Assembly (NCBI GenBank): GCA_016711205.1
Contig: JADJTM010000002.1
Coordinates: 744,001-808,000 of the forward strand
Source: Micropruina sp.
GTDB taxonomy: Bacteria > Actinomycetota > Actinomycetes > Propionibacteriales > Propionibacteriaceae
Length of the DNA stretch: 64,000 nucleotides
Direction: 5' to 3'
Made by a program: the position numbers and the translations under genes. Under the pieces are notes generated by a model, which was not told where the DNA came from, did no database searches, and saw only the letters and a program-made list of their open reading frames with translations. Shown here one piece after another: positions 23,752 through 35,012 of the stretch (its first letter is position 1; each line of letters begins with the position of its first letter).

Positions 23752-25899
23752 ATGCTCAACAATGCTCGCGTTCGGGTCGGCGTCGCGGTGTCGTGTCTCG
23801 CGCTGGCGCTGGGCTGCTGCCATGCGGAAACGGCGCAGGCCGACCCGACACCGACACCCACACCGAAGGTCGACAGTGTGCCGATCAGCGAGTCTGAAGC
23901 GTTGAGGCAGGCGAAGGCCACCGGTTCGCCGGTGGTCGTGTCGTCGTTGACCGATGAGCGGACGCTGGTTACTGCCGATCCGTCCTCGGGCCAGTTCATT
24001 GCGGAGTTGACGGCGAACGTGGCCCGGGTGAAGGACGGGCAGGGTGGTTGGCGGGCCCCGTCAACGAGTCTGGTGCGCGGATCGGATGGGTTGCTGCGTC
24101 CGGAGGCCGCGGTAGCGCAGATCGCGATCAGTTCGGGCGGGTCTTCGTCGGCTCCGCTCGCTGTGTTGTCGGACGGGTCGGCATCGTTGCAGTTCGGCTG
24201 GCCGACGCTGCTGCCAGCCGCGGTCGTGGACGGGGCCACAGCAACCTATCCGGAGGTGTTTCCTGGAGTGGATCTGGTGGTTCAGGCCGGCTTGGAGTCG
24301 GTGGAGACGTTCCTGGTGGTCAAGTCCCGCGCGGCCGCCGTGAACCCTTCGGTGCGGGCATGGTCGATGCCAGTGACGTTGCCGTCGGGAACATCTGCGA
24401 AGGCTCTGGCCAACGGGGGCAAGTCGATCATCGACGCGAAAGGGGTCGAGCGGTTCCAGTTGCCGCAGGCGTTGATGTGGGACTGGTCGGGCAAGCCTGC
24501 TGGTATGACGGCGGCGACAGATGTGGTCGCCGATGTCGCGCAGTCGCGGGTCGCTCGGATCGATGCGTCGGTGGCCTCCGGCAGGTTGTCTGTTGGGGTA
24601 AAGGCCTCCTTCCTGGACGATCCAGCGACGGTGTACCCGGTGGTGATCGATCCGGCAGCGTCCTTGTCACAAACGCATGTGTTGCGGGTGACCGATGACT
24701 GGTCAAAGTGGGACGACGCGGTCGGTGACCACGGCAAGATCGGCTACAACGGCTGGACCTCTCGCTACTACCGGTCTCGGATGTTCTACCAGTTCTCCTG
24801 GCCGGTGTCGGGGTTGAAGTCGTCCCAGATCCGCTCGGGTGTGTTCGAGTACGTCCAGGACCACTCGGTGCAGCACAGTCCGTGCGAAACGACCTCGACC
24901 GCATTCCCTGGGGTGCGGGCGAAGTTGGCCAATGCGATCGAAAGCAGCAATACGTGGTCGGACCGGACCGGGGATGCGTGGCATCCGCAGGCGTCGGTGT
25001 TCTCACGGATGGCGGTCGGTCATGAGGACTACTGCAACGACACCTACCGCGAAACCTGGAACATGACCGGCGTGTTGCAGACCGAACGCACCAACTACGC
25101 CACACGGACCACCGTCACGGTCGGCTTGTACTCCGACGACGAGGCGGATCGGGACGGCTGGAAGCACTACATCAACGAGGGCAGTTCTCCGAAGTTGGTG
25201 CTCACCTACGAGAAGGAACCGTTGGTGCCGGCGGTCGCCGACTTCGCCGTGTCGGCGGCGCCGGTGCCGCAAACCTCCCCGCGCCGCACGTTGACCCCCA
25301 CGCCGACGCTGTCGTCGAAAGTGTCGTTGGAGTCGGGCTACAATTGCCAGTCCAGCACCGCCTGCCTTCGGGCCGAGTTCGAGGTGACCGGCGGCCCGTC
25401 CACCATCTCGGTCAACGGCGCGGCGGTCACCCAAAGCAACCAGATCTCCACCACCGCGGCGCTGTCGGCGTTGGCGGCCGGTACTTACACCGTGAAGGTG
25501 CGGGCCAGGAACATCGACACCAACCTGGTATCGGCGTGGTCGGCGTCGATCCAGTTCGTGGTGGACCTGGCGCCGGCAGCGCCCACCTGGTCATGGTTGC
25601 CGCCGGTGGTGCAGGCAAGTGGCGAACTTCCGGCCGCCAGCACCCTGCAGATCTCGGCGACAGCAGCCTCCGCCGATGCTGACGTGAGCCAGTTGTGCGC
25701 AGTGATCGTCAAGGACGGCACGACGACGGAGACGTGCGCCAACGTCAACGCCACGGGGATGCCCAAGGCGGCAATCATTACGGCCGGCCCGTTCGAGGCC
25801 GGCAAGTCCTACACGGTGAGTGTGCTCGCCAGGGATCCGTATCAAGCGGGTGTGCAGAAGGCGGACACGCCGACCGTGCGCACGGTGCCGGTCCAGTGA
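23752..25899 (+). CDS. Secreted DNRLRE-type RHS partner protein
   Basis: 715 aa. A signal peptide (VGVAVSCLALALGCCHAETAQA) is followed by a Pro/Thr linker and a domain with LQFGWPTLLPAAVVDGATAT and YPEVFPGVDLVVQAG, common at the N-terminus of large secreted actinobacterial RHS/LamG proteins. A DNRLRE-like jelly-roll region then reads DHGKIGYNGWTSRYYRSRMF to GWKHYINEGSSPKLVLTYEK, and Ig/FN3-like beta-rich C-terminal segments follow. It probably helps to export or display the RHS protein encoded 20 nt downstream. Confidence 0.65.
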   Translation: MLNNARVRVGVAVSCLALALGCCHAETAQADPTPTPTPKVDSVPISESEALRQAKATGSPVVVSSLTDERTLVTADPSSGQFIAELTANVARVKDGQGGWRAPSTSLVRGSDGLLRPEAAVAQIAISSGGSSSAPLAVLSDGSASLQFGWPTLLPAAVVDGATATYPEVFPGVDLVVQAGLESVETFLVVKSRAAAVNPSVRAWSMPVTLPSGTSAKALANGGKSIIDAKGVERFQLPQALMWDWSGKPAGMTAATDVVADVAQSRVARIDASVASGRLSVGVKASFLDDPATVYPVVIDPAASLSQTHVLRVTDDWSKWDDAVGDHGKIGYNGWTSRYYRSRMFYQFSWPVSGLKSSQIRSGVFEYVQDHSVQHSPCETTSTAFPGVRAKLANAIESSNTWSDRTGDAWHPQASVFSRMAVGHEDYCNDTYRETWNMTGVLQTERTNYATRTTVTVGLYSDDEADRDGWKHYINEGSSPKLVLTYEKEPLVPAVADFAVSAAPVPQTSPRRTLTPTPTLSSKVSLESGYNCQSSTACLRAEFEVTGGPSTISVNGAAVTQSNQISTTAALSALAAGTYTVKVRARNIDTNLVSAWSASIQFVVDLAPAAPTWSWLPPVVQASGELPAASTLQISATAASADADVSQLCAVIVKDGTTTETCANVNATGMPKAAIITAGPFEAGKSYTVSVLARDPYQAGVQKADTPTVRTVPVQ

Positions 25900-25918
25900 C
25901 GATGAAGGCAGGACACAG

Positions 25919-28900
25919 ATGAACAGGTCTCAGATCGTCGGGATGCGACTCACCGCAGTGTCGTTGAGTGTCGTGCTGGTGGCCGGGTCGGCCGACGGAA
26001 CGCCTGCTCTGGCTGATAACTGGAAAGCGACGTTGCAGCAGACCGCCAGCGTGGCGGTGACGAAGGTCGCCAAGGCGAAGGTGAAGGTGCCGAAGACGGC
26101 ACGGTTTGTTCGGGCGGAGGTGACGTGGCCGACCGCCTCGGAGGCAACAGTGCAGCTCGCCGGCACCCCCGGCCGGCCGGTTGACCCGCGCCGGCACAGG
26201 TCCGATGAAGGTGGGTGTGCCGCAGGGCGCCAAGCCGCAGCCGGCCAGCACGGCCACGGTGAGGATGCTGGACCGGGCCACCAGCGATGCCTTGGTCGGT
26301 TTGGGTGTGGTGGCCACTGTCACGTCCACGGCCGGCGCCCCTGTGCAGGTCAGCATGGACTACTCGGGCTTCGCCGACGCCGGCGGAGCCGGCTACGGCA
26401 GCCGGCTGCAACTGGTCACCCTGCCCGAGTGTGCGTTGACGACACCGCAGCTGGCGCAATGCCAGGTCCAGACACCGCTGGAAACGGTGAACGATTCCGC
26501 CACCCATCTGCTGACCGCCACCCTGCCCGCCACCAGTGCCGTCAGCGTTCCGGGTACGCAGGCGACGCCGACCCCCAGCGAGTCGCCCGCGGTGGCGCCG
26601 TCGGCGACCCCCACCCCGAGCCCGTCCACGTCGCCGTCCAGGGTGCTGCCGACTGCGACGGCTGCGCCCTCGGTGTCATCGACGTTCACCCCGGGCGGTG
26701 GTGCGGCGAAGTCGGTGACGGTGTTGGCGGCTGCGGCGGCGACAACCAGTGAGCAGGGCGACTACACCGCGACATCATTGAAGCCGTCGGCGGCGTGGGC
26801 GGCCGGCAGCATGGCCGGCGAGTTCACCTGGGCCTACCCGATCGCCGCCCCGGACGCACCGGGCGAGGTGAGTCCGGACCTGAGCATCAGCTACTCATCC
26901 GGCGGAACCGATGGGGGCGTGTCGAACACCAACAACCAGGCCTCCTGGGTCGGTGAAGGTTTCGAGTTGGGATCGGCGTTCATCGAACGCAAGTACGCCA
27001 ACTGTTACGACGACCGCTCCGGCGGCACAAACTCCTCCTCCAACGCCTCAGACCTGTGCTGGTACACCGATTCGAAGAAGACCAATGACCAGAAGTGGGA
27101 CAACGCGTTCCTGACCATGGCTGGGCATGCCGGTGAGCTGGTCCGGATCGGCACCGGCGCCGAGTGGCGTTTGGAGGTCGACGACGGCACCCGGGTCCGC
27201 AAGATCGGGTCGGCCGCCTCCAATGATGAGTACTGGCGGGTCACCACCCCTGATGGCACCCAGTATTTCTTCGGCAAAGGCCAGGCCGACGGGACCGCGG
27301 CGGCGACAACGAACTCGAAGTGGTCGGTGCAGGTGTCGGGCAACCATTCCGGTGAGCCGGGCTACAACTCGAGCTTCGCCAGTTCGTTCGTGCTGCGGCC
27401 GTGGCGCTGGAACCTGGACTATGTGGTGTCACCCAGCGGCGTGACCATGACCTACTACTACGCGAAAGAGTCGAACAAGTACAAGAAGAACCTGGCCACC
27501 TCAACCACCTATGACCGGGGCGGCTATCTGACCAAGATCCAGTACGGGGAACGCAAGGCTGCCGAAACCGTCGACGATTCGCCGGCGAAGGTGACCTTCA
27601 CCGTGGAGGAACGCTGCGACACCACCATCGTGTCGAACTGCAAGTCGGCGAAGCCGACGTCGTCGACAGCGAAGGCGTGGCCGGATGTGCCGATGGATGC
27701 CGTGTGCGACGCCGACTACTGCCCCTCACAGAAGACCTCACCCACGTTCTTCTCCCGCAAACGGCTCAAGCAGATCGACACGTTCACCCGCAACAGCGCC
27801 GGCACCGCCTGGGAAACCGTGGACAGCTGGGTGATGGCCGGGTCGTTCCCGAAACCCTCCGACGGGGGTGCGGTCCCCTCACTGTGGCTGTCGTCGATCA
27901 CCCGCACCGGCAAGGCTGCTGGCACCTCCATCACGCTGCCGACGGTCAGCTTGTCGCCGATCATGCTCGACTCGCGGATCAGCGGCTCCGGGGTCGCGTT
28001 GGAAAAGCCGCGGCTGGCTGTGGTGACCTCCGAAACCGGGGCGCAGACGATCGTGGAGTATTCCCATCCCGAATGCACCAGCACCACCCTGCCCGCCGCG
28101 GGCGACATACCGACCAACACGAAACGGTGCATGCCGGTCTACTACTCCTCCGGCACCGCCGCCCCCACATTGCAATGGTTCAACAAGTATGTGGTGAACT
28201 CGGTCACCGAACGGGACCCGGTCAGCCAGGCCGATTCCTCCAGTGTCCCAGCCGGACTCGACATCGGCTTCGACCAGGTGACCAGCTACACCTACAGCGG
28301 TGGCGGCGCCTGGCGCTACAACGACTCACCCCTGGTGAAAACCAAGTACCGCACCTGGGGCGAATGGCGCGGCTTCGGCAAAATCACCACCATCGCCGGC
28401 GCCGGCACCACCAAGGAGGTCGACGAAACCCTCTACTTCCGCGGCATGAACGGTGACCGGGCCACCACCACCGGCGGCACCAAAACCGTCACTGTCACCG
28501 ACTCCACCGGCGGCAGCTGGCCCGATGACGACTGGCTGGCCGGCACTGTCCGCGAAACCCGCACCCTGACCGGTGTCGGCGGCCCCGAAGACACCGGATC
28601 GTTGATGGACCCCGCCGTTCAACCCACCATGTCGGGTGGAGTCGCCGCCGCCGACGGCAGGCTCACCTCCCACCAAATCGATGTCGGCAAAACCATCACT
28701 AGGCAGAAGACACCCAGCGGGACCCGGACCGGCAGCGACACCGTCCTGGCTTGGGACGAGTTCGGACAACCGTTGCGGGCCGAGGACCAAGGCGACCTGG
28801 CCGTCCCCGGTGATGAAACCTGCGCCCGTACCAGCTACGCCATCCCGACCCAGCCCACCATCGGCCCCATCGCGTTGGTGGCTGAAGAATCGGTGAGCCC

Positions 28901-31900
28901 GGGAACATGCGCCACCGCCCTCGACTACGCCACCGTGTTGTCGGCCACCCGGCACCACTACGGCACCATCAACTACACCGACACCGTCGCCACACCCGGT
29001 CTGGAAACCAAAACAGTGCAGCTGCGAGACGGGAACCCCCGGCAATGGATCACCACCGGCACCGCAGGCTACGACACCTGGGGACGGCCGCTCACCGCGA
29101 CCGATCCGCTCGGCAACACCACCAGCACCAGCTACAGCCACACCACCGGCGGACTGCTCAGTACGACCACCACCACCAGCGCCGACCCCGACGGAGCCGG
29201 CACCCTGACACCGCTGACCACCACCGTCAGCTACGACACCCGCCTCGGGTCCCCGATCAAAACCGTGCAACCGGGCCTGCAAACCACCGAAGCCACCCTG
29301 GACGCCCTCGGCCGGGTCACGTCGGTGTGGCAACCGGGCCAACCGAAAACGAGCTCTGCCTCCGCCACCTACAGCTACACGATCAGCAACACCACGACCA
29401 GTTCGGTGACCAGCAAGACCCTGCTGCCCACCGGCAACACCTACAACACCTCGATCGCGCTGCTGGACTCGCTACTGCGGCCCCGGCAGACCCAAACCCA
29501 ATCCGCTGCCGGTGGCCGGATCATCAACGACACCCGTTACGACTCCCGCGGCGCCACCGTGCTGACCGACACCTACTACAACGCCGACGTGCCAGCCACG
29601 ACGCTGGTGATGCCGACCTTCCGTGACAACATCACCACCTCACACCGGTACACGGTTGATTTCGCCGGCCGCACCACCACCGATGCCCTCTACGGCAACG
29701 AAACGCTGCGTTGGCAGACCGTCACCGGCTACCTCGGCGACCGCACCACGATCACCCCACCAGCCGGCGGCACCCCGACGACCACCATGGTCGACATCAA
29801 CGGCCAAACCACCCAACTCATCCAGCACCTCGGCGCTGACACCAACGCACCAGGCGCCACCACCAGCTACCGCTACGACCTGCTCGGCCAACTCACCTCC
29901 ATGACCGACGCCAAGGGCAACAAGTGGACCTACAGCTACGACCTGGCCGGCAACAAGACCGCCTCCAACGACCCGGACAAGGGCACCACCACCTCCAGCT
30001 TCGACGCCGCCGGGCAACTCACCTCCAGCACCGACGCCCGCGGCGTTACGTTGAAATACTTCTACGACAACCTCGGCCGGCCCATCAAGACCACCAAGGC
30101 CGACGGCACCACGGCCCTGATCTCCACCAGCTACGACACCGTCCAGAAAGGGCAGGTCACTGCCTCCAACCGGCACCTGACCGGCGGTACCATCACCAGC
30201 CGGATCAACAGCTACGACACCGCCGGCAGGGCCACCAGCACCTCCATGGTGATCCCCGAAATCAGCGGCCTGATCGGCGCCCAGCTGGCCGGCACCTACA
30301 CCTCCGCCGCCAGCTACAACGCCGACGGCAGCATCAAGACCCAAACCCTGCCCGCCGTCGGACCGATCCCCGCCGAAACCCTCACCACCGGCTACACCAC
30401 CCTCACCGGGCTACCCGACACCCTCACCGGCACCCTCGGCTCGACCACCGCTACCTACGTCCAAGACACCCAATACCTGCAATGGGGAACCCCTGTCGCG
30501 ATGCTGTTCGGCACCCAAAGCGACCGGCTCAGCCAAGTCGCCTACCAACGCGACGAAACGACCCAAAGACTGACTGGTATCGCCCTCTACCGCTCCGGCC
30601 AAGGCGGCGTCAGCGACGAATCCGACACCCTCACCTACGACCCGGCCGGCAACATCACCCAAGTCAAAGCCACCCTCGCCGGCGGCGCAGTCGATAACCA
30701 ATGCTTCAGCTACGACTACCAGCAACAACTCAGCGAAGCCTGGACACCCAACAGCGCCACCTGTGACCCCAACGCCCGCAGCCAAGCCAACCTGGCCGGC
30801 CCCGCCCCCTACTGGACCAGCTGGACCACCGACACCATCGGCAAAACCAGCCAACGCACCGACCGGACCGCCACCAAATCCTCCACCACCACCTACAACT
30901 ACCAGGCAGACGGTGACGGAGCGGTCCGTCCCCACTTCGTCACCGGCACCACCACCACCGGCAGCAACCCAGGCACCGCCACCTACACAGCCGACCAAGC
31001 CGGCAACACCGCCACCCGCCCCAACCCCGGCGGCAGCACCCAAACCCTCACCTGGGACGACCTCAACCAACTCACCGACGTCACCAAAGACGGCACTAGC
31101 GTGGCCTCCATGGTCTACGACGCGTCAGGCACCCGGATCCTGCGCAAGCAGGGCAACACCACCACCCTCTACCTCGGCGGCAACGAAATCACCCTCAACA
31201 CCGCCACCACAGCAGTCACAGCCAACCGCTACTACACCCACGGCGACCAAACCGTCGCCGTCCGCACCGGCGCCAGCAACGAAACCGTCACCACCCTCAT
31301 CAACGACTGGCAAGGCACCACCCACCACCAAATCAACAGCGCCACCGGAGCACTCTCCACCACCTGGCAAGACCCCTACGGCGCACAACGCGGAACCCCA
31401 CCCACCGCCTGGACCGGAGACCGCGGCTACGTAGGAGGCACCAAAGACGCCACCGGACTCACCCGAATCGGCGCCAGAGACTACGACCCCGCACTCCAAC
31501 GATTCATCACCCTTGACCCCATCCAAGACCTCGCAGACCCACTCCAATGGAACCCCTACACCTACAGCAACAACTCACCCATCACCAAAGCAGACCCGTC
31601 CGGACTCAAAGCATGCGCCGACTACTTCCAATGCGGCTATCAGGTCCCAAAGAAGAAGAAGGCCGCCAAGCCCTTCAACCCCGGCCCTCCAGCATTCAAT
31701 ACCTGGCGTCCTAGGAAGATAAAGACATTCAATCCAGGCCCCCCCAAATTCAACGACTGGCGGAAAGAGCGCGACCGCAGGAAGCCGTTCAATCCTGGAC
31801 CGCCGAGCTTCAACAAGAACTGGCCAGATCCACGCAAGCCACACATTGAGGTACCGTCGGGACCCGTAGCGCAGCCCGGTCCCAGCAAAGAGCCCTGGAC

Positions 31901-32324
31901 TTTTCTCAAGGAGGCTACTGACTGGGCTAGTCGGGCCGCCGACGTGGCGATGGGGGCCGACTTTGGCGTCGATTCTCGCTGGAGGCGTCTGCTCGACAAG
32001 CCGTCCTCGTGGGTGACCCTACAGCTCTGGGGGAGGGCGTTCGGGCGTGTAGTTACACCATTCGCGATATTCTCAACTTGGAGCGACGAGTGGCGAATCC
32101 ATTCGGAGTCAGGCATGGGCGATTCGGAGAACCTCGTTCGAACTACATTGAACACGGGTGTCATCTATGGATTCGGCGTTGCTGGAGCGTTCATGGGTGC
32201 TCGCAGCGCCCCTGGTCATCCTTATGTGGCTGCGCTATTCGCTGCGGTCAGCGGGGTGGGGGCGACAGACCTAGGTGAAAGGGTGGCTCGCGGATTCGAT
32301 GCCGTGCCTTGGAGGAGACCTTAA
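25919..32324 (+). CDS. RHS/YD-repeat polymorphic toxin, one frameshift near 26180
   Basis: About 2130 aa when joined. ATG 25919 encodes a signal peptide (VGMRLTAVSLSVVLVAGSAD). Reading moves to another frame near 26175-26190, in a C/G-rich run, and then stays open to 32324. Order: S/T/P-rich linker, SpvB/TcB-like shell (SWVGEGFELGSAFIERKY), many YD repeats (YDLAGNKTASND, YDNLGRPIKTT), and the RHS core ending NPYTYSNNSPITKADPSGL. A 237-residue tip then starts with three FNPGPP repeats and ends in a glycine/alanine-rich helical region (TGVIYGFGVAGAFMGARSA). The shell is known to encapsulate a C-terminal toxin. The tip family is not recognised; hydrophobicity hints at membrane action. Confidence 0.85.
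31668..31826 (+). repeat. Triplicated FNPGPP motif opening the RHS tip
   Basis: In-frame repeats KPFNPGPPAFNTW (from 31668), KTFNPGPPKFNDW (from 31722) and KPFNPGPPSFNKNW (from 31782) have periods of 54 and 60 nt. They follow directly on the DPSGL cleavage-type boundary and a Lys-rich spacer, and look like a Pro-rich linker or binding segment ahead of the toxin domain. Confidence 0.7.
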
Positions 32325-32593
32325 TGCGATCGTTCATCTATAGAGTCAGTGGACAGAGAATCTCAGCTATCTGGACGTACTCAGGATGGATCAAGTATGC
32401 GGCTCCCCTCATCTTGGCTGGTGGTGCGTTGTTTCTAACTGTTCAGGGTCTTCAGAACTTGTTCTTTGGCACCGCGCTTGTCGTCCTAACCTTGATAGCG
32501 ACAGTGGCTGATCCGGTCGTCGTCGCAATTTGGGATTGGCGACACGAGCGAGGTTCGTGCGTAGAAAAGAATGCAGGTGATAGTCATCTATGA
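32324..32593 (+). CDS. Two-helix membrane protein, candidate immunity to the RHS tip
   Basis: 89 aa. ATG 32324 overlaps the RHS stop TAA by one base (TAATG), with GGAGGAG just upstream. There are two hydrophobic segments (AAPLILAGGALFLTVQGL and FFGTALVVLTLIATVADPVV) with short ends. A small gene coupled to the end of an RHS toxin gene is the standard position for the cognate immunity gene. A membrane immunity protein fits a membrane-active tip. No family is recognised; base composition is lower in GC than in the rhs body, as usual for exchanged tip/immunity cassettes. Confidence 0.6.
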   Translation: MRSFIYRVSGQRISAIWTYSGWIKYAAPLILAGGALFLTVQGLQNLFFGTALVVLTLIATVADPVVVAIWDWRHERGSCVEKNAGDSHL

Positions 32594-32729
32594 GCTGCAG
32601 CATTCGCCGGTAGATTGGGCCCGCAATCGGCTGCCTGGCGTGGCCTCTTCGGAGGTGTCGCTGACTCCGTCGGCGGTGGCCTAGCGGGGAGCGGTTGGTA
32701 GACGCTATTCGGCGGGCGGGAGGTTTAGA

Positions 32730-33020
32730 GTGCCGCAACTTATCAAGGCCTACGAAAGGCTAAATAAGGATCGAGACTTTCTTGGGCTGTACCACTCTAG
32801 GTTCGCGAGCCTCGTCTTCACGATATGGCCATTGTTGATAGTCCTGTTTTCTGTACTGAAGAGCATAACGGCGTGGAACTTTTCGGGTTGGATGACCACG
32901 GTGTGGGTTTTGGTAGCTTCATTGTTGTTGCATTCGCGATTCTGGATACCGCACTCGGAACGATGCTCGAAAGGAGAAGAGTCCGTGAGGGTGGGCTGTC
33001 TAAACCGGCCTGAGGTCTGA
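32730..33020 (+). CDS. Small two-TM protein in the immunity array
   Basis: 96 aa from GTG 32730, preceded by GGCGGGAGGTTT. A charged N-terminus (IKAYERLNKDRDFLGLYHSR) is followed by two hydrophobic segments (LVFTIWPLLIVLFSVLK and TVWVLVASLLLHSRFWI). No family is recognised. Size and topology resemble the preceding gene, so it may be an orphan immunity gene kept from an earlier rhs tip. The 136-nt gap 32594-32729 holds no gene that I can see. Confidence 0.5.
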   Translation: MPQLIKAYERLNKDRDFLGLYHSRFASLVFTIWPLLIVLFSVLKSITAWNFSGWMTTVWVLVASLLLHSRFWIPHSERCSKGEESVRVGCLNRPEV

Positions 33021-33089
33021 TGCCGCGTAACACTTCGATCCTGCTCAGGATTTGTGGCGTAGGGCTGACCCCGGACCTTGGGGGCCACG

Positions 33090-33353
33090 ATGAGCTTCCA
33101 CAATGTGGTAATCGACACAATCGACTGGTCCGACTTCGAGGTATTGCGATGTAGCGGTATCGACTTGGCGGCATCATTGCGCAAGATCGCACTGGCGCAA
33201 AGCGCAGAAGAGGCGCAGATCCTCTGGTGGGACTTGGAGGGCGTTGCTTTCGCGCAAAACACCGTCTACGGCAGCGCTGTGCTGGATGGTCGCATCCCAC
33301 GTCGGATCAACAGCTACGACATCGCCGGACGGTCGAATGCACCTACCTGGTGA
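33090..33353 (+). pseudogene. Truncated immunity-like gene running into an rhs remnant
   Basis: It begins MSFHNVVIDTIDWSDFEVLR and contains SLRKIALAQSAEEAQILWWD and LEGVAFAQNTVYGSAV. This resembles the start of HEAT-repeat-like immunity proteins (Leu-rich helix, then W-x-L-E and A-Q-N-T-V). The reading then enters bases copied from an rhs gene (RRINSYDIAGR) and stops. The true C-terminus is therefore missing. Assignment to a HEAT-like immunity family is tentative. Confidence 0.45.
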
Positions 33354-33388
33354 TCCCGAAATCAACGGGCTGATCGGCGCTCAGCTTG
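33302..33388 (+). repeat. Remnant of rhs coding sequence
   Basis: About 87 nt closely match the rhs gene at about 30199-30290 (CGGATCAACAGCTACGAC, then GATCGGCGC and CAGCT), with small gaps and substitutions. It is a leftover from an earlier rhs copy or from a recombination between rhs genes. Confidence 0.8.
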
Positions 33389-33921
33389 CGCATCTTGGAT
33401 CTCCAGCACCTCATGGACCATCGGTAGCACCGAGGCGGCACCGGGGGGTGCGAACGTGAACGGCTGGACGATCCGGAGTCGGTCCTGCAGCTGCTCGGGG
33501 AGTTCGCCGATCCAGTCCTTGACTCCCTCCCTCCACTGCTTGTCCGTTTCGCAGATAGGGAACTTGACGGACTTGGGATGCGTTGGTTGCTTGCCGTTGG
33601 CGTGGGCCATGCCCCATGCGAGAGCGTCGAAGGCGCTGCGGATGTTGTGGATCGCGTCTCCGATGTCGAGGGACCAGTCGTGCTTGGGTATCCCGTGCGG
33701 GGCGCGGAATATCAGGTCGATTCCTGAGCGGTCGTCACGAAGCACGGGTCCACTTTGAGTGGGGCGCTGGCGAGCCATTCGGTGAATCGTGACTCAAGGG
33801 TGCTGACGTGTGAGTTCCCGCGGCTCCACTTGAGGTCGGGCCATGTGGTGAAGTTGATGCCACCGATGAGTCTCAGGGTGGGTTCGCGTTGTGTGCCGGT
33901 GTCGGTCTCATTTTCGGGCAC
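33362..33921 (-). pseudogene. HEPN-like hypothetical protein, frameshifted and 3'-truncated
   Basis: From GTG 33921 the frame reads FTTWPDLKWSRGNSHVSTLE and ASAPLKVDPCFVTTAQES. Near 33725 it must shift to continue as GIDLIFRAPHGIPKHDWSLD, then IGDAIHNIRSAFDALAWGMA. The GDxxHNxRSAxDxLxW signature belongs to a widespread family of uncharacterised helical proteins. The C-terminal end runs into the rhs remnant and stops, so the gene is damaged at both places. Function unknown. Confidence 0.5.
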
Positions 33922-35012
33922 GAGACCAGCATGGCAGCCTCCACCGGCAGGTGAAGGTGGGGGCAGCCCGTGGTGCGAGTTTGATACTGGGTGGGCCGAG
34001 AGAACCGGGATGTTGAGGTCGGGGTCGGTCCTGGTGCGGATCAGCCAGAAGTTGCCACCTGCGGGTACGTGGTCGGTATCCAGCCTGGTGACCGCGACAC
34101 CGACCCATGGTGATAGTTGCTGGCGGGTGAGCCGGGGTGGGCGGCGACGCTCGGTGTGGGCCGCGAAGGCTTGGAGGTGTCGGATGCAGCCAATCACGTG
34201 GTCGAGGGCGTCTTGAAGGTCGCTCTTGGTCGGACAGAGGCTGTTCATCAGGATGCAGGCTTCGACGAGGCAAGCGCTGGGGCGGTCGGTGTCGGGTAGA
34301 GCGTCGACGGCGGCCGGTGGTAGCCAGGGAAGTGCTGTGGTGATGGTGGGTGTCCAGTTCGTTGCGTCGGGTGGGATGGGGTGGATCCGCAGGGACGCTT
34401 CACGCTTGCCGGTACTGCGACGTAGTTCTTCGATGTCCACCTTCAGGCCGGAGGCTTGGGCGGCGATGTACTCGACGTAGTTGATGTCCTCCAGAAACGC
34501 GTAGGAGGCATCTGGCTCAAGCAGGAGTGGGGTCTGCAGGGGCAACAGGAAGTACGCGGCGACCGTGCGGTTGCCTGTCGCGTCGGCGCTTAGCTTCGGG
34601 TTGTGCTGCGTGAGCGTGGGTGCGTGCACGTTGCCGCTGAGGAGCCGGGTGTCGCGAAGCTTTAGTGGTGCTGGGGCTGGGGGTATCGGGGCGCGTCTGC
34701 CGGTGGGTCGTCCGTCGGCTATGTAGCGTCCTGCGGCGAGTCCTGTGTACCGGTCGTAGGTGGCCCAGGAGCGGCATTGGGTGAAGGCTGCGCAGCCGAG
34801 GCACAGCTCGATCGCGGCCTGGGCGGCGTGTTGGCTGTTGAGGTCGCCGGCGTCTTGGGCTCTGGTGTCCTCGGCTGCGTTCCACAGCCAGGCCAGGTTC
34901 TGCAGTTGGCGGTTTCCATCCATCCGACAAGGTTGGCGGCGGCGTAAGCGCGTTCTTTCGTGCTGAGGCCCGAGCCGGGATTGCGGTGCCAGACGATGGT
35001 GAGCTTGTTCAT
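33922..35012 (-). pseudogene. WhiB-like Cys-cluster protein coupled to tniQ, frameshifted
   Basis: ATG 35012 overlaps the tniQ stop (ATGA) and reads MNKLTIVWHRNPGSGLSTKE to GWMETANC. Near 34910 the sense continues in another frame: LAWLWNAAEDTRAQDAGD, then IELCLGCAAFTQCRSWATYD and GLAAGRYIADG. The C-x2-C-x5-C cluster after an isolated Cys is the arrangement of WhiB-type Fe-S regulators. A long C-terminal extension (VDALPDTDRPSACLVEACIL, DALDHVIGCIRHLQAFAAH) matches nothing I know. The open frame runs on into the next gene, so the 3' limit is uncertain. Confidence 0.45.

Noticed and set aside
28326..31547. Several long Gly/Val-rich minus-strand open frames opposite rhs
   Set aside because: They mirror the Thr/Ala/Asp-rich YD repeats of the RHS protein and are composition shadows.
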